A stretch of 64,000 nt of DNA from contig NZ_CP036175.1 in the NCBI RefSeq assembly GCF_003261575.2, positions 4,340,001-4,404,000 on the forward strand, written 5' to 3'. The translations under genes and the position numbers were made by a program. This document shows positions 7,314-15,737 of the stretch, piece after piece. The notes under the pieces were generated by a model that saw nothing but the letters and a program-made list of their open reading frames with translations, did no database searches and was not told where the DNA came from. The first letter of the stretch is position 1. Each line of letters starts with the position of its first letter. The DNA comes from Klebsiella huaxiensis. Lineage in GTDB: Bacteria; Pseudomonadota; Gammaproteobacteria; Enterobacterales; Enterobacteriaceae.

Positions 7314-8558
7314 ATGCAGGAATTAATATCGCAAATCGCCGCATTAGGCATCGAAATAACCCCCACCACTTCACTCATTATTATCTTCGGCATTATTCTT
7401 CTGACGGCAGTTGTCGTTCACCTTATTCTGCACAAAGTGGTGCTGCGTACCTTCGAAAAGCGGGCGCAGGCCAGTAGCCATTTGTGGCTGCAAATCATCA
7501 CGCAGAACAAACTGTTTCATCGTCTGGCCTTTACCCTGCAAGGGATTATCGTCAACGTCCAGGCGGTTTTATGGCTGCAAAAAGGCAGCGAGGCTGCGGA
7601 AATACTCACCACCTGTGCGCAGCTGTGGGTGATGATATACGCGATGCTGTCCTTCTTCTCACTGCTGGACGTGGTGTTCAATTTATCGCAGAAATTCGCC
7701 ACCGCCTCTCAGCTTCCGCTTAAGGGGATATTTCAGGGGATAAAGCTGGTTTGCGCGATTATCGTCGGCATTCTGGTTATTTCATTGTTGATAGGCCAAT
7801 CCCCGGCGATTCTGATTAGCGGCCTCGGCGCAATGGCCGCGGTATTAATGCTGGTATTCAAAGACCCGATTCTCGGCCTGGTGGCTGGCATTCAGCTCTC
7901 CGCCAACGATATGCTCAAGCTCGGCGACTGGCTGGAAATGCCGAAATACGGCGCTGACGGCGCGGTGATCGACATCGGCCTGACCACGGTGAAGGTGCGC
8001 AACTGGGACAATACCATTACCACCATTCCAACCTGGTCGCTGGTGTCCGACTCGTTTAAAAACTGGAGCGGCATGTCCGCGTCCGGCGGTCGACGCATAA
8101 AGCGTAGCCTGAATATCGATACCACCAGCATTCATTTTCTTGATGAACAAGAGCAGCAGCGCCTGATTCAGGCCAAACTGCTGAAGCCGTATATGGATTC
8201 CCGTCATCAGGAAATTAGCGCCTGGAACCAGCAAAATGCGACCGATCAATCGGTGTTGAACCAGCGCAAAATGACCAACATCGGCACCTTCCGCGCTTAT
8301 TTGCAGGAGTATTTACGCAATCACTCGCGCATTCGCAAAGATATGACGCTGATGGTGCGCCAGCTGGCCCCGGATGCCAGCGGTCTACCGATTGAGATTT
8401 ACTGCTTCACCAATACCGTGGTGTGGGCAGAATATGAAAGCATCCAGGCGGATATTTTCGACCACGTGTTCGCGGTGGTTGATGAGTTCGGCCTGCGCAT
8501 TCACCAGTCCCCCACCGGCAACGATATTCGTTCGCTGGCGGGAGCAGTATCTCAGTAA
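7314..8558 (+). CDS. ybdG: Miniconductance mechanosensitive channel YbdG (MscS family)
   Basis: 414-residue MscS-family channel, the size of E. coli YbdG (MscM), which opens near MscS thresholds and helps in mild osmotic downshock. Five membrane segments cover about residues 15-175. The pore helix is seen as GLGAMAAVLMLVFKDPILGL (about 162-181), followed by the beta domain with QLSANDMLKLGDWLEMP and the VRNWDNTITTIPTW stretch. The C-terminal alpha/beta vestibule follows. The ATG at 7314 has AAGGAG upstream; in-frame codons further 5' run back into the exporter and are not used. The gene keeps its E. coli neighbours nfsB (left) and, 7 kb away, pheP (right). Confidence 0.93.
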   Translation: MQELISQIAALGIEITPTTSLIIIFGIILLTAVVVHLILHKVVLRTFEKRAQASSHLWLQIITQNKLFHRLAFTLQGIIVNVQAVLWLQKGSEAAEILTTCAQLWVMIYAMLSFFSLLDVVFNLSQKFATASQLPLKGIFQGIKLVCAIIVGILVISLLIGQSPAILISGLGAMAAVLMLVFKDPILGLVAGIQLSANDMLKLGDWLEMPKYGADGAVIDIGLTTVKVRNWDNTITTIPTWSLVSDSFKNWSGMSASGGRRIKRSLNIDTTSIHFLDEQEQQRLIQAKLLKPYMDSRHQEISAWNQQNATDQSVLNQRKMTNIGTFRAYLQEYLRNHSRIRKDMTLMVRQLAPDASGLPIEIYCFTNTVVWAEYESIQADIFDHVFAVVDEFGLRIHQSPTGNDIRSLAGAVSQ

Positions 8559-8563
8559 GGTTC

Positions 8564-9544
8564 TCAGGCACTGGCGCGGGGGATCACGCGCCAGTCCATC
8601 ATCACCCGCTCAACGGCAGCGTCAGGATTGTCGATTCTTTTCATCAATAACGTCACCGCCGTGCGACCAATCGCGCGCGAGGGCTGCTCAACGGTGGTCA
8701 GCTGCGGCGAGACCACTTCCGCCAGTTCGGTGCCATCAAAACCAATCACCGCAATGTCTTCCGGCACCCGTAGTCCGGCCTGCGTAATGGCCCGCAGTGC
8801 GCCCGCCGCCAGTGAGTCAGAAACGGCAAATACCGCATCGGGCTTTTCGTCCAACGCCAACAGCTGTTCCATCGCCTTTTTACCGGCAGCGGCGCTAAGA
8901 TCGCTGGCGTAGGTCACCTGCTGATAATCCAGCTCGCGAACGTGCAGCACGCTTTTATAGCCGCGCTCGCGCAGACGCGCGTAACGATAGCTGAGATCGT
9001 GATTTATTAAAGCAATGCGTTTTCGTCCGCTGTCGACCAAACGCGAAACCGCCCCCTGAGCCGCGTCGACGTCGTTAATGCCGACGCAGGAGATGCTGCC
9101 GTTATCAGCATATTCCGCGCACTGGACCCACGGCGCGTCGCCAATCATGGTGGTGAGTTCCGGCAGGCTGGAGAGCGCGTTCATGGTGATAATGCCGTCA
9201 ACCATTTTGCCAGAAAGTAGTTGCAGGCCAGAGGTAGAACGCGCCAGGTCCGACCCGGAGTTACACAGCAGGATCCGGTAGCCGTGCTTTTCAGCCTCTT
9301 CTTCAATCCCCTTGACCACTTCAGCGCAAAAGGGATTCGCAATGTTAGAGACCATCACCAAAATCATGTAGCTACGAGCCGTTCGCAGCTGACGGGCCAG
9401 CAGATTAGGCTGATAGTTACTCTCTTTAATGGCCTGCAGTACGCGCTCGCGATTCTTCTCTTTGACGGTATCGCTATTATTTAGTACCCGCGATACCGTC
9501 GCCACCGAGACGCCCGCCAGGCGAGCGATTTTCTGAATTGACAT
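8564..9544 (-). CDS. LacI-family regulator (GalR-like recognition helix)
   Basis: 326-residue LacI-family repressor. The HTH (residues 2-24, with GVSVATVSRVLNN) is followed by a hinge helix at about 47-56 (PNLLARQLRT) and a periplasmic-binding-protein-like effector domain to the end. The recognition helix carries the V-A pair also found in GalR/GalS, whose operator half-site is GTAAnCG. That same sequence, GTAATCGATTAC, occurs twice upstream of the sugar operon at 12025-15459, the nearest carbohydrate operon, so this is the probable regulator of it (inference). It converges on ybdG with a 5-bp gap and lies in the insert between ybdG and pheP. Confidence 0.82.
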   Translation of the reverse strand: MSIQKIARLAGVSVATVSRVLNNSDTVKEKNRERVLQAIKESNYQPNLLARQLRTARSYMILVMVSNIANPFCAEVVKGIEEEAEKHGYRILLCNSGSDLARSTSGLQLLSGKMVDGIITMNALSSLPELTTMIGDAPWVQCAEYADNGSISCVGINDVDAAQGAVSRLVDSGRKRIALINHDLSYRYARLRERGYKSVLHVRELDYQQVTYASDLSAAAGKKAMEQLLALDEKPDAVFAVSDSLAAGALRAITQAGLRVPEDIAVIGFDGTELAEVVSPQLTTVEQPSRAIGRTAVTLLMKRIDNPDAAVERVMMDWRVIPRASA

Positions 9545-9614
9545 AGAGACTGCATTTCCTGCAATAGACGTTATATTTCGCAGGCTATCATAATTCTCTG
9601 GTTCCTGCGGTCAA

Positions 9615-10520
9615 TTACCCTTTCACCGCCGCCGGAAACGTCTCCACAAGCCATTCGACAAATACACGTAGCCGGGACGTAACGTGTCGATTCTGCGCAT
9701 AAACAACGTGAAATGGATAAGGAGTTGGACGCCATTTGCTGAGTATTTCCACCAGTGTTCCGTTCGCCAGTTCATTTCTCAAAGAGTAAGAGAAGGTCTG
9801 CACAATACCCAGCCCAGCTTCCGCAGCCGCAATATGGGCATTGCTCTCATTTATACCAAGGTGATATTCCGTTTTGATCTCCTGGGTAATGCCATTGTCC
9901 TCAAAGCGAAATGGAAAGGCTCTTCCGCTGGCGGGAGACAAATAGCAGACAAGCCGGTGTCCGTTCTTCAATTCATCAGGATAAGCGGGAATACCGTAGA
10001 GCCTGAGGTAACCCGGCGTGGCGCAGGTCATTATCGTTGCTTCACCTATTTTGCGGGCGATAAGCGTCGAGTCGTCCAGCGGCCCACCTCGGATAGCACA
10101 GTCGATGTTGCCGCTGATAAGGTCCGTGGGGCTGTCAGCTACCGCCAGATCAATGCGGATATCCGGATAGGTCGCCATAAAGCCAGCCAGAAGAGGGATC
10201 AGAATATCGCGGGCGGTTGATCCTCCTACCGAGACGCGCAGATGGCCCTTTGGCTTATTGCGAGAAGCTCTAAATGAGGCGTCAATCTCGTCCAGGTCCT
10301 TAAGAATACGCACTGCTTTTTCATAGTACTCGCGCCCTTCCGGCGTGACGGTAATGCGTCGAGTTGTACGTTGCAGTAAGCAAACGCCAAGATGAGATTC
10401 AAGCTGTTGAATCGCTTTACTGAGGGTGGCATTGGGCATATTCAACGAGTCTGCGGCCCGGGTAAAGCTGTTGGCTTCGACAACGCGCGTAAAGACTTTG
10501 AGGGCTGAAAACCGATCCAT
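9615..10520 (-). CDS. LysR-family regulator (divergent from an SDR)
   Basis: 301-residue LysR regulator. The N-terminal winged HTH is seen in FTRVVEANSFTRAADSLN and NATLSKAIQQLESHLG (about residues 10-48), followed by the LQRTTRRITVTPEG linker typical of the CrgA-like group. The effector domain starts at about residue 90 with GHLRVSVGGS. It is divergently arranged with a short-chain dehydrogenase across a 181-bp spacer with a TGTGAA/TTCACA inverted repeat, the standard layout for a LysR regulator and its target. The inducer is unknown. Confidence 0.85.
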   Translation of the reverse strand: MDRFSALKVFTRVVEANSFTRAADSLNMPNATLSKAIQQLESHLGVCLLQRTTRRITVTPEGREYYEKAVRILKDLDEIDASFRASRNKPKGHLRVSVGGSTARDILIPLLAGFMATYPDIRIDLAVADSPTDLISGNIDCAIRGGPLDDSTLIARKIGEATIMTCATPGYLRLYGIPAYPDELKNGHRLVCYLSPASGRAFPFRFEDNGITQEIKTEYHLGINESNAHIAAAEAGLGIVQTFSYSLRNELANGTLVEILSKWRPTPYPFHVVYAQNRHVTSRLRVFVEWLVETFPAAVKG

Positions 10521-10561
10521 TATTCGCTTTTTCCTGATAGCAGTCGGCGATTATTCATAGG

Positions 10562-10581
10562 TGTGAAGAGTGTTTTTCACA
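10562..10581. promoter_or_regulatory. Inverted repeat in the LysR/SDR spacer
   Basis: TGTGAA-N8-TTCACA, a perfect 6-bp inverted repeat 42 bp upstream of the LysR start and 120 bp upstream of the SDR start. It is a plausible LysR activation/autoregulation site; it also resembles a CRP site with a wide spacer, which I consider less likely. Confidence 0.45.
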
Positions 10582-10701
10582 TTACTACGTTTTTTGCACC
10601 CGTGGCTGAAGGTACAGTGACAACCGTACTTAGCCGCCAGGTTATCACTGTAAGTCGATGACTCAATTGGCATATTCATACTTTAGTTAAGGAAGTGCAT
10701 C

Positions 10702-11451
10702 ATGAGTAAAAAACTTTCGGCAAAAATCGCGTTAGTCACCGGCGGTAGTTCGGGTATCGGCCTTGCGTCAGCACAGGAGCTGGCAAATCAGGGTGCGACG
10801 GTGTACATCACCGGCCGCCGCCAGGAGGAACTTGACGCTGCGGTGGCGTTAATCGGTCCCGCAGCCAGAGGGATCCGTGCCGATGCCTCGATTTTAAGCG
10901 ACCTGGATGGCGTGTTTTCGACCATTGCCAGCGAATCTGGACGACTGGACGTGCTTTTTGCCAATGCGGGCGGCGGCGACATGATGCCGCTGGGCGCCAT
11001 AACAGAAGAGCACTTCGATCGTATTTTTGGCACCAACGTGCGCGGCGTGTTGTTTACCGTTCAGAAAGCCTTGCCGCTGTTGACGCAGGGTGCTTCCGTC
11101 ATCCTTACGGGCTCTACGGCGGCGGTCAAAGGGACCGCGAATTTCAGCGTGTACAGCGCCAGTAAGGCCGCCGTGCGTAATCTGGCACGTTCATGGGCAC
11201 TGGACCTGAAGGATCGCAGTATCCGCGTGAATGTGGTCAGTCCGGGGCCAGTGCGTACACCGGGCCTGGGAGGGCTTGTCGCGCAAGAGCAGCGCCAGGG
11301 ACTCTTTGATATGCTGGCCGCCGACGTACCGCTTGGGCGCATTGGCGAGCCGGAGGAAGTAGGGAAAACTGTCGCTTTCCTGGCTTCTGACGACGCAAGC
11401 TTTATTAACGCATCTGAAATCTACGTTGATGGCGGGCTGGCGCAGATCTAA
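10702..11451 (+). CDS. Short-chain dehydrogenase/reductase
   Basis: 249-residue classical SDR. The NAD(P)-binding glycine motif is TGGSSGIG at residues 13-20, and TGRRQEE at about 36-42 supplies an arginine pair after strand 2, which favours NADPH. FANAGG follows at about 89-94, and the catalytic serine and YSASK are in the 140-160 region (LTGSTAAVKGTANFSVYSASK, split here as LTGSTAAV and YSASK). The C-terminus ends with the family's INASEIYVDGGLAQI. The substrate is unknown. Proteins of this type next to a CrgA-like LysR are commonly stress- or aldehyde-linked reductases. The ATG at 10702 has AAGGAAG upstream. An inverted-repeat terminator follows. Confidence 0.85.
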   Translation: MSKKLSAKIALVTGGSSGIGLASAQELANQGATVYITGRRQEELDAAVALIGPAARGIRADASILSDLDGVFSTIASESGRLDVLFANAGGGDMMPLGAITEEHFDRIFGTNVRGVLFTVQKALPLLTQGASVILTGSTAAVKGTANFSVYSASKAAVRNLARSWALDLKDRSIRVNVVSPGPVRTPGLGGLVAQEQRQGLFDMLAADVPLGRIGEPEEVGKTVAFLASDDASFINASEIYVDGGLAQI

Positions 11452-11462
11452 AAAATACGATA

Positions 11463-11494
11463 CCTGAAGACCCCTGGATAAATGGGTCTTCGGG
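11463..11494 (+). terminator. Hairpin after the SDR gene
   Basis: CCTGAAGACCC (11463-11473) pairs with GGGTCTTCGGG (11484-11494), an 11-bp stem with one G-T pair and a 10-base loop, 12 bp after the stop. The T-rich CTATTTTTCC comes about 15 bases later, so efficiency is uncertain. Confidence 0.6.
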
Positions 11495-11568
11495 TGCTAC
11501 CGTGCTATTTTTCCTGTACTCAAATTATCCAGAGTGCATATTCTAAATAATTAGGGATGATGTCATTA

Positions 11569-11985
11569 ATGAAACTAAAAATAGCGATTATCGCATTCAG
11601 CTGTTCTCTTGCCGCTCTCTCCGGCTGCACCTCCTCAAAATCTTCGCCGGAGCGCCATGCTTACTATTTTGTCTCACACCGCACCGATTTTGTCGGCGGT
11701 AATTTCGCCACTAACCGTCAGGAAAATTACCGTTTAAATCTGCCAAACTTTACCGAGATATATGCTCAGGGCCAGAAAGACAAGGCGTCAGGCATGAGCG
11801 AAAACGATGCCCGCCGCACCGCTGATGCCATCAAGCAGCAGGCGGCGCAGGGCACAAAGACGCAGCACTCTTTCAACGGCAACGCTAGCGATAAGTGGGA
11901 CAACGCAATGGAGGATAAAGACGCCGTGCTGTTCGGCAACGAGCTGTCCGGAGCGTATCTTGATGGCTATCATGGCGTGAAATAA
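11569..11985 (+). CDS. Small secreted lipoprotein, possibly Exc2-like
   Basis: 138-residue lipoprotein. A short signal peptide (MKLKIAIIAFSCSLAALSGC) ends in the lipobox LSGC, with acylation expected at Cys20. The next residue is Thr, not Asp, so sorting to the outer membrane is expected. The mature part contains ERHAYYFVSHRTDFVG and a glutamine/lysine-rich middle; it vaguely recalls plasmid Exc2 entry-exclusion lipoproteins, but I am not sure. The ATG at 11569 is preferred because AGGG lies at 11553-11556; the ATGs at 11557 and 11560 are too close to it. It stands alone between two hairpins. Function unknown. Confidence 0.6.
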   Translation: MKLKIAIIAFSCSLAALSGCTSSKSSPERHAYYFVSHRTDFVGGNFATNRQENYRLNLPNFTEIYAQGQKDKASGMSENDARRTADAIKQQAAQGTKTQHSFNGNASDKWDNAMEDKDAVLFGNELSGAYLDGYHGVK

Positions 11986-11991
11986 TTCAGC

Positions 11992-12012
11992 CGGTGCGCG
12001 AAATGCGCACCG
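11992..12012. terminator. Hairpin between converging genes
   Basis: CGGTGCGC (11992-11999) / GCGCACCG (12005-12012), a perfect 8-bp stem with 5-base loop, placed between the lipoprotein gene and the oppositely directed dehydrogenase. No T-run, so terminator function is probable but not certain. Confidence 0.5.
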
Positions 12013-12024
12013 CAGTCTCTCCCG

Positions 12025-13176
12025 TTACCTTGCCACCCTCACCCAGCGCTGCTGCTGATGGCTTTTCACTATTGCATCAATGATGTACATCACGTCCGCG
12101 CCCTCATAAAACGACGCAAAGCGCCGCGACCGCTCTTCCGGCATCTTTCCTGCACGAACCGCCTGATAAAAGCTCAGCATCATATTTTTAAACGCATCGG
12201 GCCAACCTTCGATATGCCCGCCAGGAAAATGAGCGCTGGCGGCGACCTCACCCTGCATCAGGCTTGGGTCGTCGCTCAGCAGCTGGTTTGGCCGCTGGCG
12301 ATGCCCTATCCATAGACGCTGTGGTACTTCCTGATCCCAGGCCAGAGAGCATTGACTGCCGTTGATCTCTACCGTCAGGCCATTTTTTCTCCCGGCGCTC
12401 ACCTGTGAGACGGTGAAGCAGCCTTTGCTGCCATCATCAAAACGGAACAGTACCGACCCCATATCTTCAGTATCGACGGGACGTTCTTCATAACGTACAT
12501 CGTCACTATGCTGGCTAAAAGTGGCATCCCCGGCAACGGGCGCTTTGCGCGTCGGCCAGACGATAGACAGATCAGCCATCACCTCTACGATGCGTCGGCC
12601 GGTCATAAACTGCACCGTATCGCACCAGTGGGAGCCGATATCCGCCACCGCCCGCGATGCGCCACCCTGCGCCGAATCGACCCGCCAGTTATAGTCTGTT
12701 TCCAGCAGCATCCAGTCCTGGAGATAGCTGCCGTGTACGCCAAACAGCCTCCCGACATCGCCATTGCGCATCATCACTGCTGCCTGCTGCACCATCGCAA
12801 ACTGGCGATAGACAAAACTAACACCGTGGACCACTCCTGCACGTTCTGCCAGCGCCACCAGTTCACGCGCCTCTTCCGGCGTCATGCACAGCGGCTTTTC
12901 AGAAAAGACGTGCAGCCCGGCTGAGAGGATCTGTCGGTTAATCTGCGCATGCAGATGGTTCGGCGTGCAGTTATGCACCACCTGCAATCCGGGGTGCGCC
13001 AACAATGCCTCAACGCTACCGTAGGCATTAGCCACGTTAAGCTGTCGCGCCTTCTGCTGCGCCATCTCCAGGTTACCGTCGCACAGCGCGACCACCTCAA
13101 TATCGCCCACTCTGCGTAGCGCTTCCAGATGCGCCGGGCCAATAAACCCGGAGCCAATAATACCGACTTGAATCAT
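12025..13176 (-). CDS. Gfo/Idh/MocA-family sugar dehydrogenase
   Basis: 383-residue NAD(P)-dependent oxidoreductase. The Rossmann motif GIIGSGFIGPAH is at residues 5-16, and the family's catalytic EKPL follows at about 95-98 (SEKPLCMTPEEA). The GGASRAVADIGSHWCD stretch near residues 171-186 holds the conserved aspartate and histidine of the substrate site. It is the last gene of a three-gene unit: its ATG overlaps the stop of the isomerase by 4 bp (ATGA). With the isomerase and a permease upstream it fits oxidation of a sugar or inositol-type polyol, or of a nucleoside-derived sugar; the true substrate is not readable. Confidence 0.85.
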   Translation of the reverse strand: MIQVGIIGSGFIGPAHLEALRRVGDIEVVALCDGNLEMAQQKARQLNVANAYGSVEALLAHPGLQVVHNCTPNHLHAQINRQILSAGLHVFSEKPLCMTPEEARELVALAERAGVVHGVSFVYRQFAMVQQAAVMMRNGDVGRLFGVHGSYLQDWMLLETDYNWRVDSAQGGASRAVADIGSHWCDTVQFMTGRRIVEVMADLSIVWPTRKAPVAGDATFSQHSDDVRYEERPVDTEDMGSVLFRFDDGSKGCFTVSQVSAGRKNGLTVEINGSQCSLAWDQEVPQRLWIGHRQRPNQLLSDDPSLMQGEVAASAHFPGGHIEGWPDAFKNMMLSFYQAVRAGKMPEERSRRFASFYEGADVMYIIDAIVKSHQQQRWVRVAR

Positions 13177-14201
13177 TTTGCCCCCTCCTTGCCTGCGGCA
13201 AAATCATCAAACGCCCGCCCGGAAACCGGGATGATATGACGACGGATAAACTCGCTGCCTTCACGCGCACCAACCTCTGCATCCTTCAGGCAGCATTCCC
13301 ACTCCAGCACCGCCCAGCCGTCAAAATCGTATTCGGTAAGCTTGCTGAAAATCGTTTTGAAATCGATCTGCCCATCGCCCAGCGAACGAAAACGCCCCGA
13401 CCGCTGCTGCCAGTTTTGATAGCCGCCGTAGACTCCACTGCGCCCGCTGCGGCGGAATTCCGCGTCCTTGACGTGAAACGCCTTTATTCGCGAGTGATAG
13501 ATATCGATGTACGCCAGATAGTCTATCTGCTGGAGGTGCAGGTGGCTGGGGTCGTAGAGCATATTGCAGCGCGGGTGGTTATCAAGGCGTTGCAGGAAAC
13601 GCTCAAAGGTCACGCCATCGTGGAGGTCCTCGCCGGGATGGATTTCGTAGCATAAATCCACGCCCTGCTCGTCGAATACATCAAGCAGAGGCCGCCAGCG
13701 CCGGGCCAGTTCGTCAAAAGCTTCATCCAGCAGCGGCTGGTTATGCGGCGGCCACGGATAAAAATAAGGCCACGCCAGCGCTCCGGAAAAGGTGGCGTGA
13801 GCTTTTAGCCCCAAACGCGCGGAAGCCACCGCTGCCTGACGTACTTTCTCCACCGCCCACTGCTGGCGCGCCCGCGGGTTACCGCGCAGCACAGCGGGAG
13901 CAAAAGCGTCAAAGGCCTCGTCATAAGCCGGATGCACGGCCACCAGTTGCCCTTCAAGGTGTGTTGAAAGCTCGCTGATCGCCAGGCCATATTCTGCCAG
14001 TATGCCGCTCACTTCATCGCAGTAGGTCTGGCTTGCCGCCGCCTGCTCGACATCGAAAATTGCCGGATGGTTGCAGGGGATTTGCAACGCCTGATATCCC
14101 AAACCAGCGGCCCACTGCGCTAGCCCTTCCAGCGTATTAAACGGCGCATGCGCGCCGATAAACTGCGCCAGAAAAATGCCCGGTCCCTTGATCGTTTTCA
14201 T
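13173..14201 (-). CDS. Sugar phosphate isomerase/epimerase (AP-endonuclease-2 TIM barrel)
   Basis: 342-residue TIM-barrel protein of the xylose-isomerase-like/IolE-type superfamily. Characteristic metal-site segments are CYEIHPGEDLHDG (about residues 180-192), CNMLYDPSHLHLQ (about 211-223), KAFHVKDAEFR (about 239-249) and the C-terminal WAVLEWECCLKD. The protein is probably cytoplasmic and catalyses isomerisation, epimerisation or dehydration of a keto-sugar. It overlaps the dehydrogenase by 4 bp and follows the permease gene by 16 bp, so all three are one operon. Confidence 0.82.
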   Translation of the reverse strand: MKTIKGPGIFLAQFIGAHAPFNTLEGLAQWAAGLGYQALQIPCNHPAIFDVEQAAASQTYCDEVSGILAEYGLAISELSTHLEGQLVAVHPAYDEAFDAFAPAVLRGNPRARQQWAVEKVRQAAVASARLGLKAHATFSGALAWPYFYPWPPHNQPLLDEAFDELARRWRPLLDVFDEQGVDLCYEIHPGEDLHDGVTFERFLQRLDNHPRCNMLYDPSHLHLQQIDYLAYIDIYHSRIKAFHVKDAEFRRSGRSGVYGGYQNWQQRSGRFRSLGDGQIDFKTIFSKLTEYDFDGWAVLEWECCLKDAEVGAREGSEFIRRHIIPVSGRAFDDFAAGKEGAK

Positions 14202-14217
14202 ACCACCTCCTGAAAAA

Positions 14218-15459
14218 TTAATGCTGCTCTTTATCGTTGTACTGGAAAGAGAAAAGGAAAATCAGTGCGATAACCGCAGCGGCCACCGCTGGGATCCACC
14301 AGAAAGTCACCCACGCCTGCGGTACCGCTTGTCCCGCGACCAGTTGGTTATATAGCGCGCCGGAAATCTGCGAGCCCAGCAACATACCGATGCCGTAGGT
14401 GAACATCACGATCATGCTCTGTGCCTGACCTTTGACCTTCTCGCCCGCCACGCGGTCGGTATAGATAAAGCCGACCACGAAGAAAAAGTCGTAGCACACG
14501 CCGTGCAGCAGGATGCCAAGATAAAGCAGGAAGCGCCCCTCTTCGCTAACGCCCAGCGCAAAGAAGGCGTAGCGCACAAACCACGCCGCCATGCCGATCA
14601 GCAACATGTATTTGACGCCCAGGCGGCGGAACAGCAGCGGGATCACCAGCATAAAGAAGATTTCTGACATCTGACCGAAGGACATGGCGGTGCTGACGTC
14701 CGCAACCCCGGCATCCGCCAGATAAGAGGCGGTATAGGCGTAGTAGGTGCCCAACGGAATAGAGATCAGCGTCGCGCACAAGGAGAAAATCAGGAAGTGG
14801 CGCGTTTTCAGCAGCGCGAAAGCATCGGCGCACAGCAGATCGCGAAACTGCACCGGGGTCCCTTTCGCCGGGGCCGGCGTGTGCGGCAGCGTCAGGCTAT
14901 AAATCGCCAGTACCACTGAACACAGCGCCGCGAGGGTGAAAATCCCGGTGGTATCGGAAATACCGGTCACGCCGATGCAGATACCGGCGATAATCCAGCC
15001 GATAGTGCCGAAAACGCGGACCACCGGAAAAGTCTTGTCGACGTTCGCCAGGCTGTGGAACGCAATATTGTTAGTCAGCGCCAGCGTCGGCATATAGCAC
15101 AGGGTGTAGCCGAACAGCAGGCCAATCAGCAGTGCACCGTTTTGCGCCACCAACGCCTGCGGCACAAACCACAGAATCACCGCCCCGGCCAGATGCATGA
15201 CCGCCATTACCTTCTGCGAAGCAAAGAAGCGATCAACCAGCATTCCCAGCACAAACGGCGAGAGAATCGACGCAATCGGCCCGGCAGAGAAAGCATCGCC
15301 AATCAGCAATGACATCTCATAGCGGGTCATCACCAGGCCCAGCGTGACCGACCAACTCCCCCAAATAAAGAACTGCATAAACATCATTAACGACAGCCGC
15401 GGCACCAGAAAACGGTGCGTTACGCGGACACTTTCACGACCTTCGGTTGTAGTTACCAT
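14218..15459 (-). CDS. MFS permease of the NupG/XapB nucleoside:H+ symporter type
   Basis: 413-residue, 12-TMS permease resembling the NupG/XapB/YegT nucleoside:H+ symporter group, with LSLMMFMQFFIWGSW in TM1, LSPFVLGMLVDRFFASQKVM after TM2 and a LLHGVCYDFFFVVGFIYTD signature in TM9-10. With the isomerase and Gfo/Idh/MocA genes downstream, the substrate may be a nucleoside, nucleoside-like compound or sugar. Two copies of a GTAATCGATTAC operator lie directly upstream of the start codon, so the operon is probably repressed by a LacI-family protein. The ATG at 15459 has GGGCGG upstream. Confidence 0.8.
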   Translation of the reverse strand: MVTTTEGRESVRVTHRFLVPRLSLMMFMQFFIWGSWSVTLGLVMTRYEMSLLIGDAFSAGPIASILSPFVLGMLVDRFFASQKVMAVMHLAGAVILWFVPQALVAQNGALLIGLLFGYTLCYMPTLALTNNIAFHSLANVDKTFPVVRVFGTIGWIIAGICIGVTGISDTTGIFTLAALCSVVLAIYSLTLPHTPAPAKGTPVQFRDLLCADAFALLKTRHFLIFSLCATLISIPLGTYYAYTASYLADAGVADVSTAMSFGQMSEIFFMLVIPLLFRRLGVKYMLLIGMAAWFVRYAFFALGVSEEGRFLLYLGILLHGVCYDFFFVVGFIYTDRVAGEKVKGQAQSMIVMFTYGIGMLLGSQISGALYNQLVAGQAVPQAWVTFWWIPAVAAAVIALIFLFSFQYNDKEQH

Positions 15460-15477
15460 TTTGACCGCCCCAATAAA

Positions 15478-15489
15478 GTAATCGATTAC
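15478..15489. promoter_or_regulatory. LacI-family operator O1 of the permease operon
   Basis: Perfect 12-bp palindrome GTAATCGATTAC with flanking AA and AAAA, centred 24 bp upstream of the permease ATG. The central CpG and the GTAA half-site are typical of GalR/LacI-family operators. Confidence 0.75.
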
Positions 15490-15509
15490 AAAATAGATTC
15501 AAAAGAAAA

Positions 15510-15521
15510 GTAATCGATTAC
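15510..15521. promoter_or_regulatory. LacI-family operator O2 of the permease operon
   Basis: Second identical GTAATCGATTAC, 32 bp centre-to-centre from O1 (about three helical turns), with the same A-rich flanks. Two phased identical copies argue strongly for real operators. Confidence 0.75.
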
Positions 15522-15581
15522 AAAAAGAAGATCGCGGGGAAAATGCGCTAAGCGCGAAGAAGATCACAATAAAAGGCAATG

Positions 15582-15708
15582 TATACCCTAAATAATTCGA
15601 GTTGCAGGAAGGCGGCAACGCAGTGAATTCCCAGGAGCTTACTGAAGTAAGTGACTGGGGTGAGCGAGGAAAGCCAACGCACATGCAACTTGAAGTATGA
15701 CGGGTATA
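15582..15708. repeat. ERIC element (copy 1)
   Basis: 127-bp enterobacterial repetitive intergenic consensus, starting TATACCCTAAATAATTCGAG and ending with its inverted counterpart ACTTGAAGTATGACGGGTATA (split: ACTTGAAGTATG, ACGGGTATA). The internal GAGCTTACTGAAGTAAG and GTGACTGGGGTGAGCG match the ERIC core. Full length. It lies between pheP and the permease operon, at a junction of backbone and insert. Confidence 0.95.
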
Positions 15709-15737
15709 GCCCCGCCGGACGGCGAGGCTGTCACGCC

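Noticed and set aside
15499..15684. Short open frame inside ERIC copy 1, with a near-identical partner in ERIC copy 2 (24354-24628)
   Set aside because: The peptide similarity reflects the repeated DNA element; there is no ribosome site and the frame crosses element borders.
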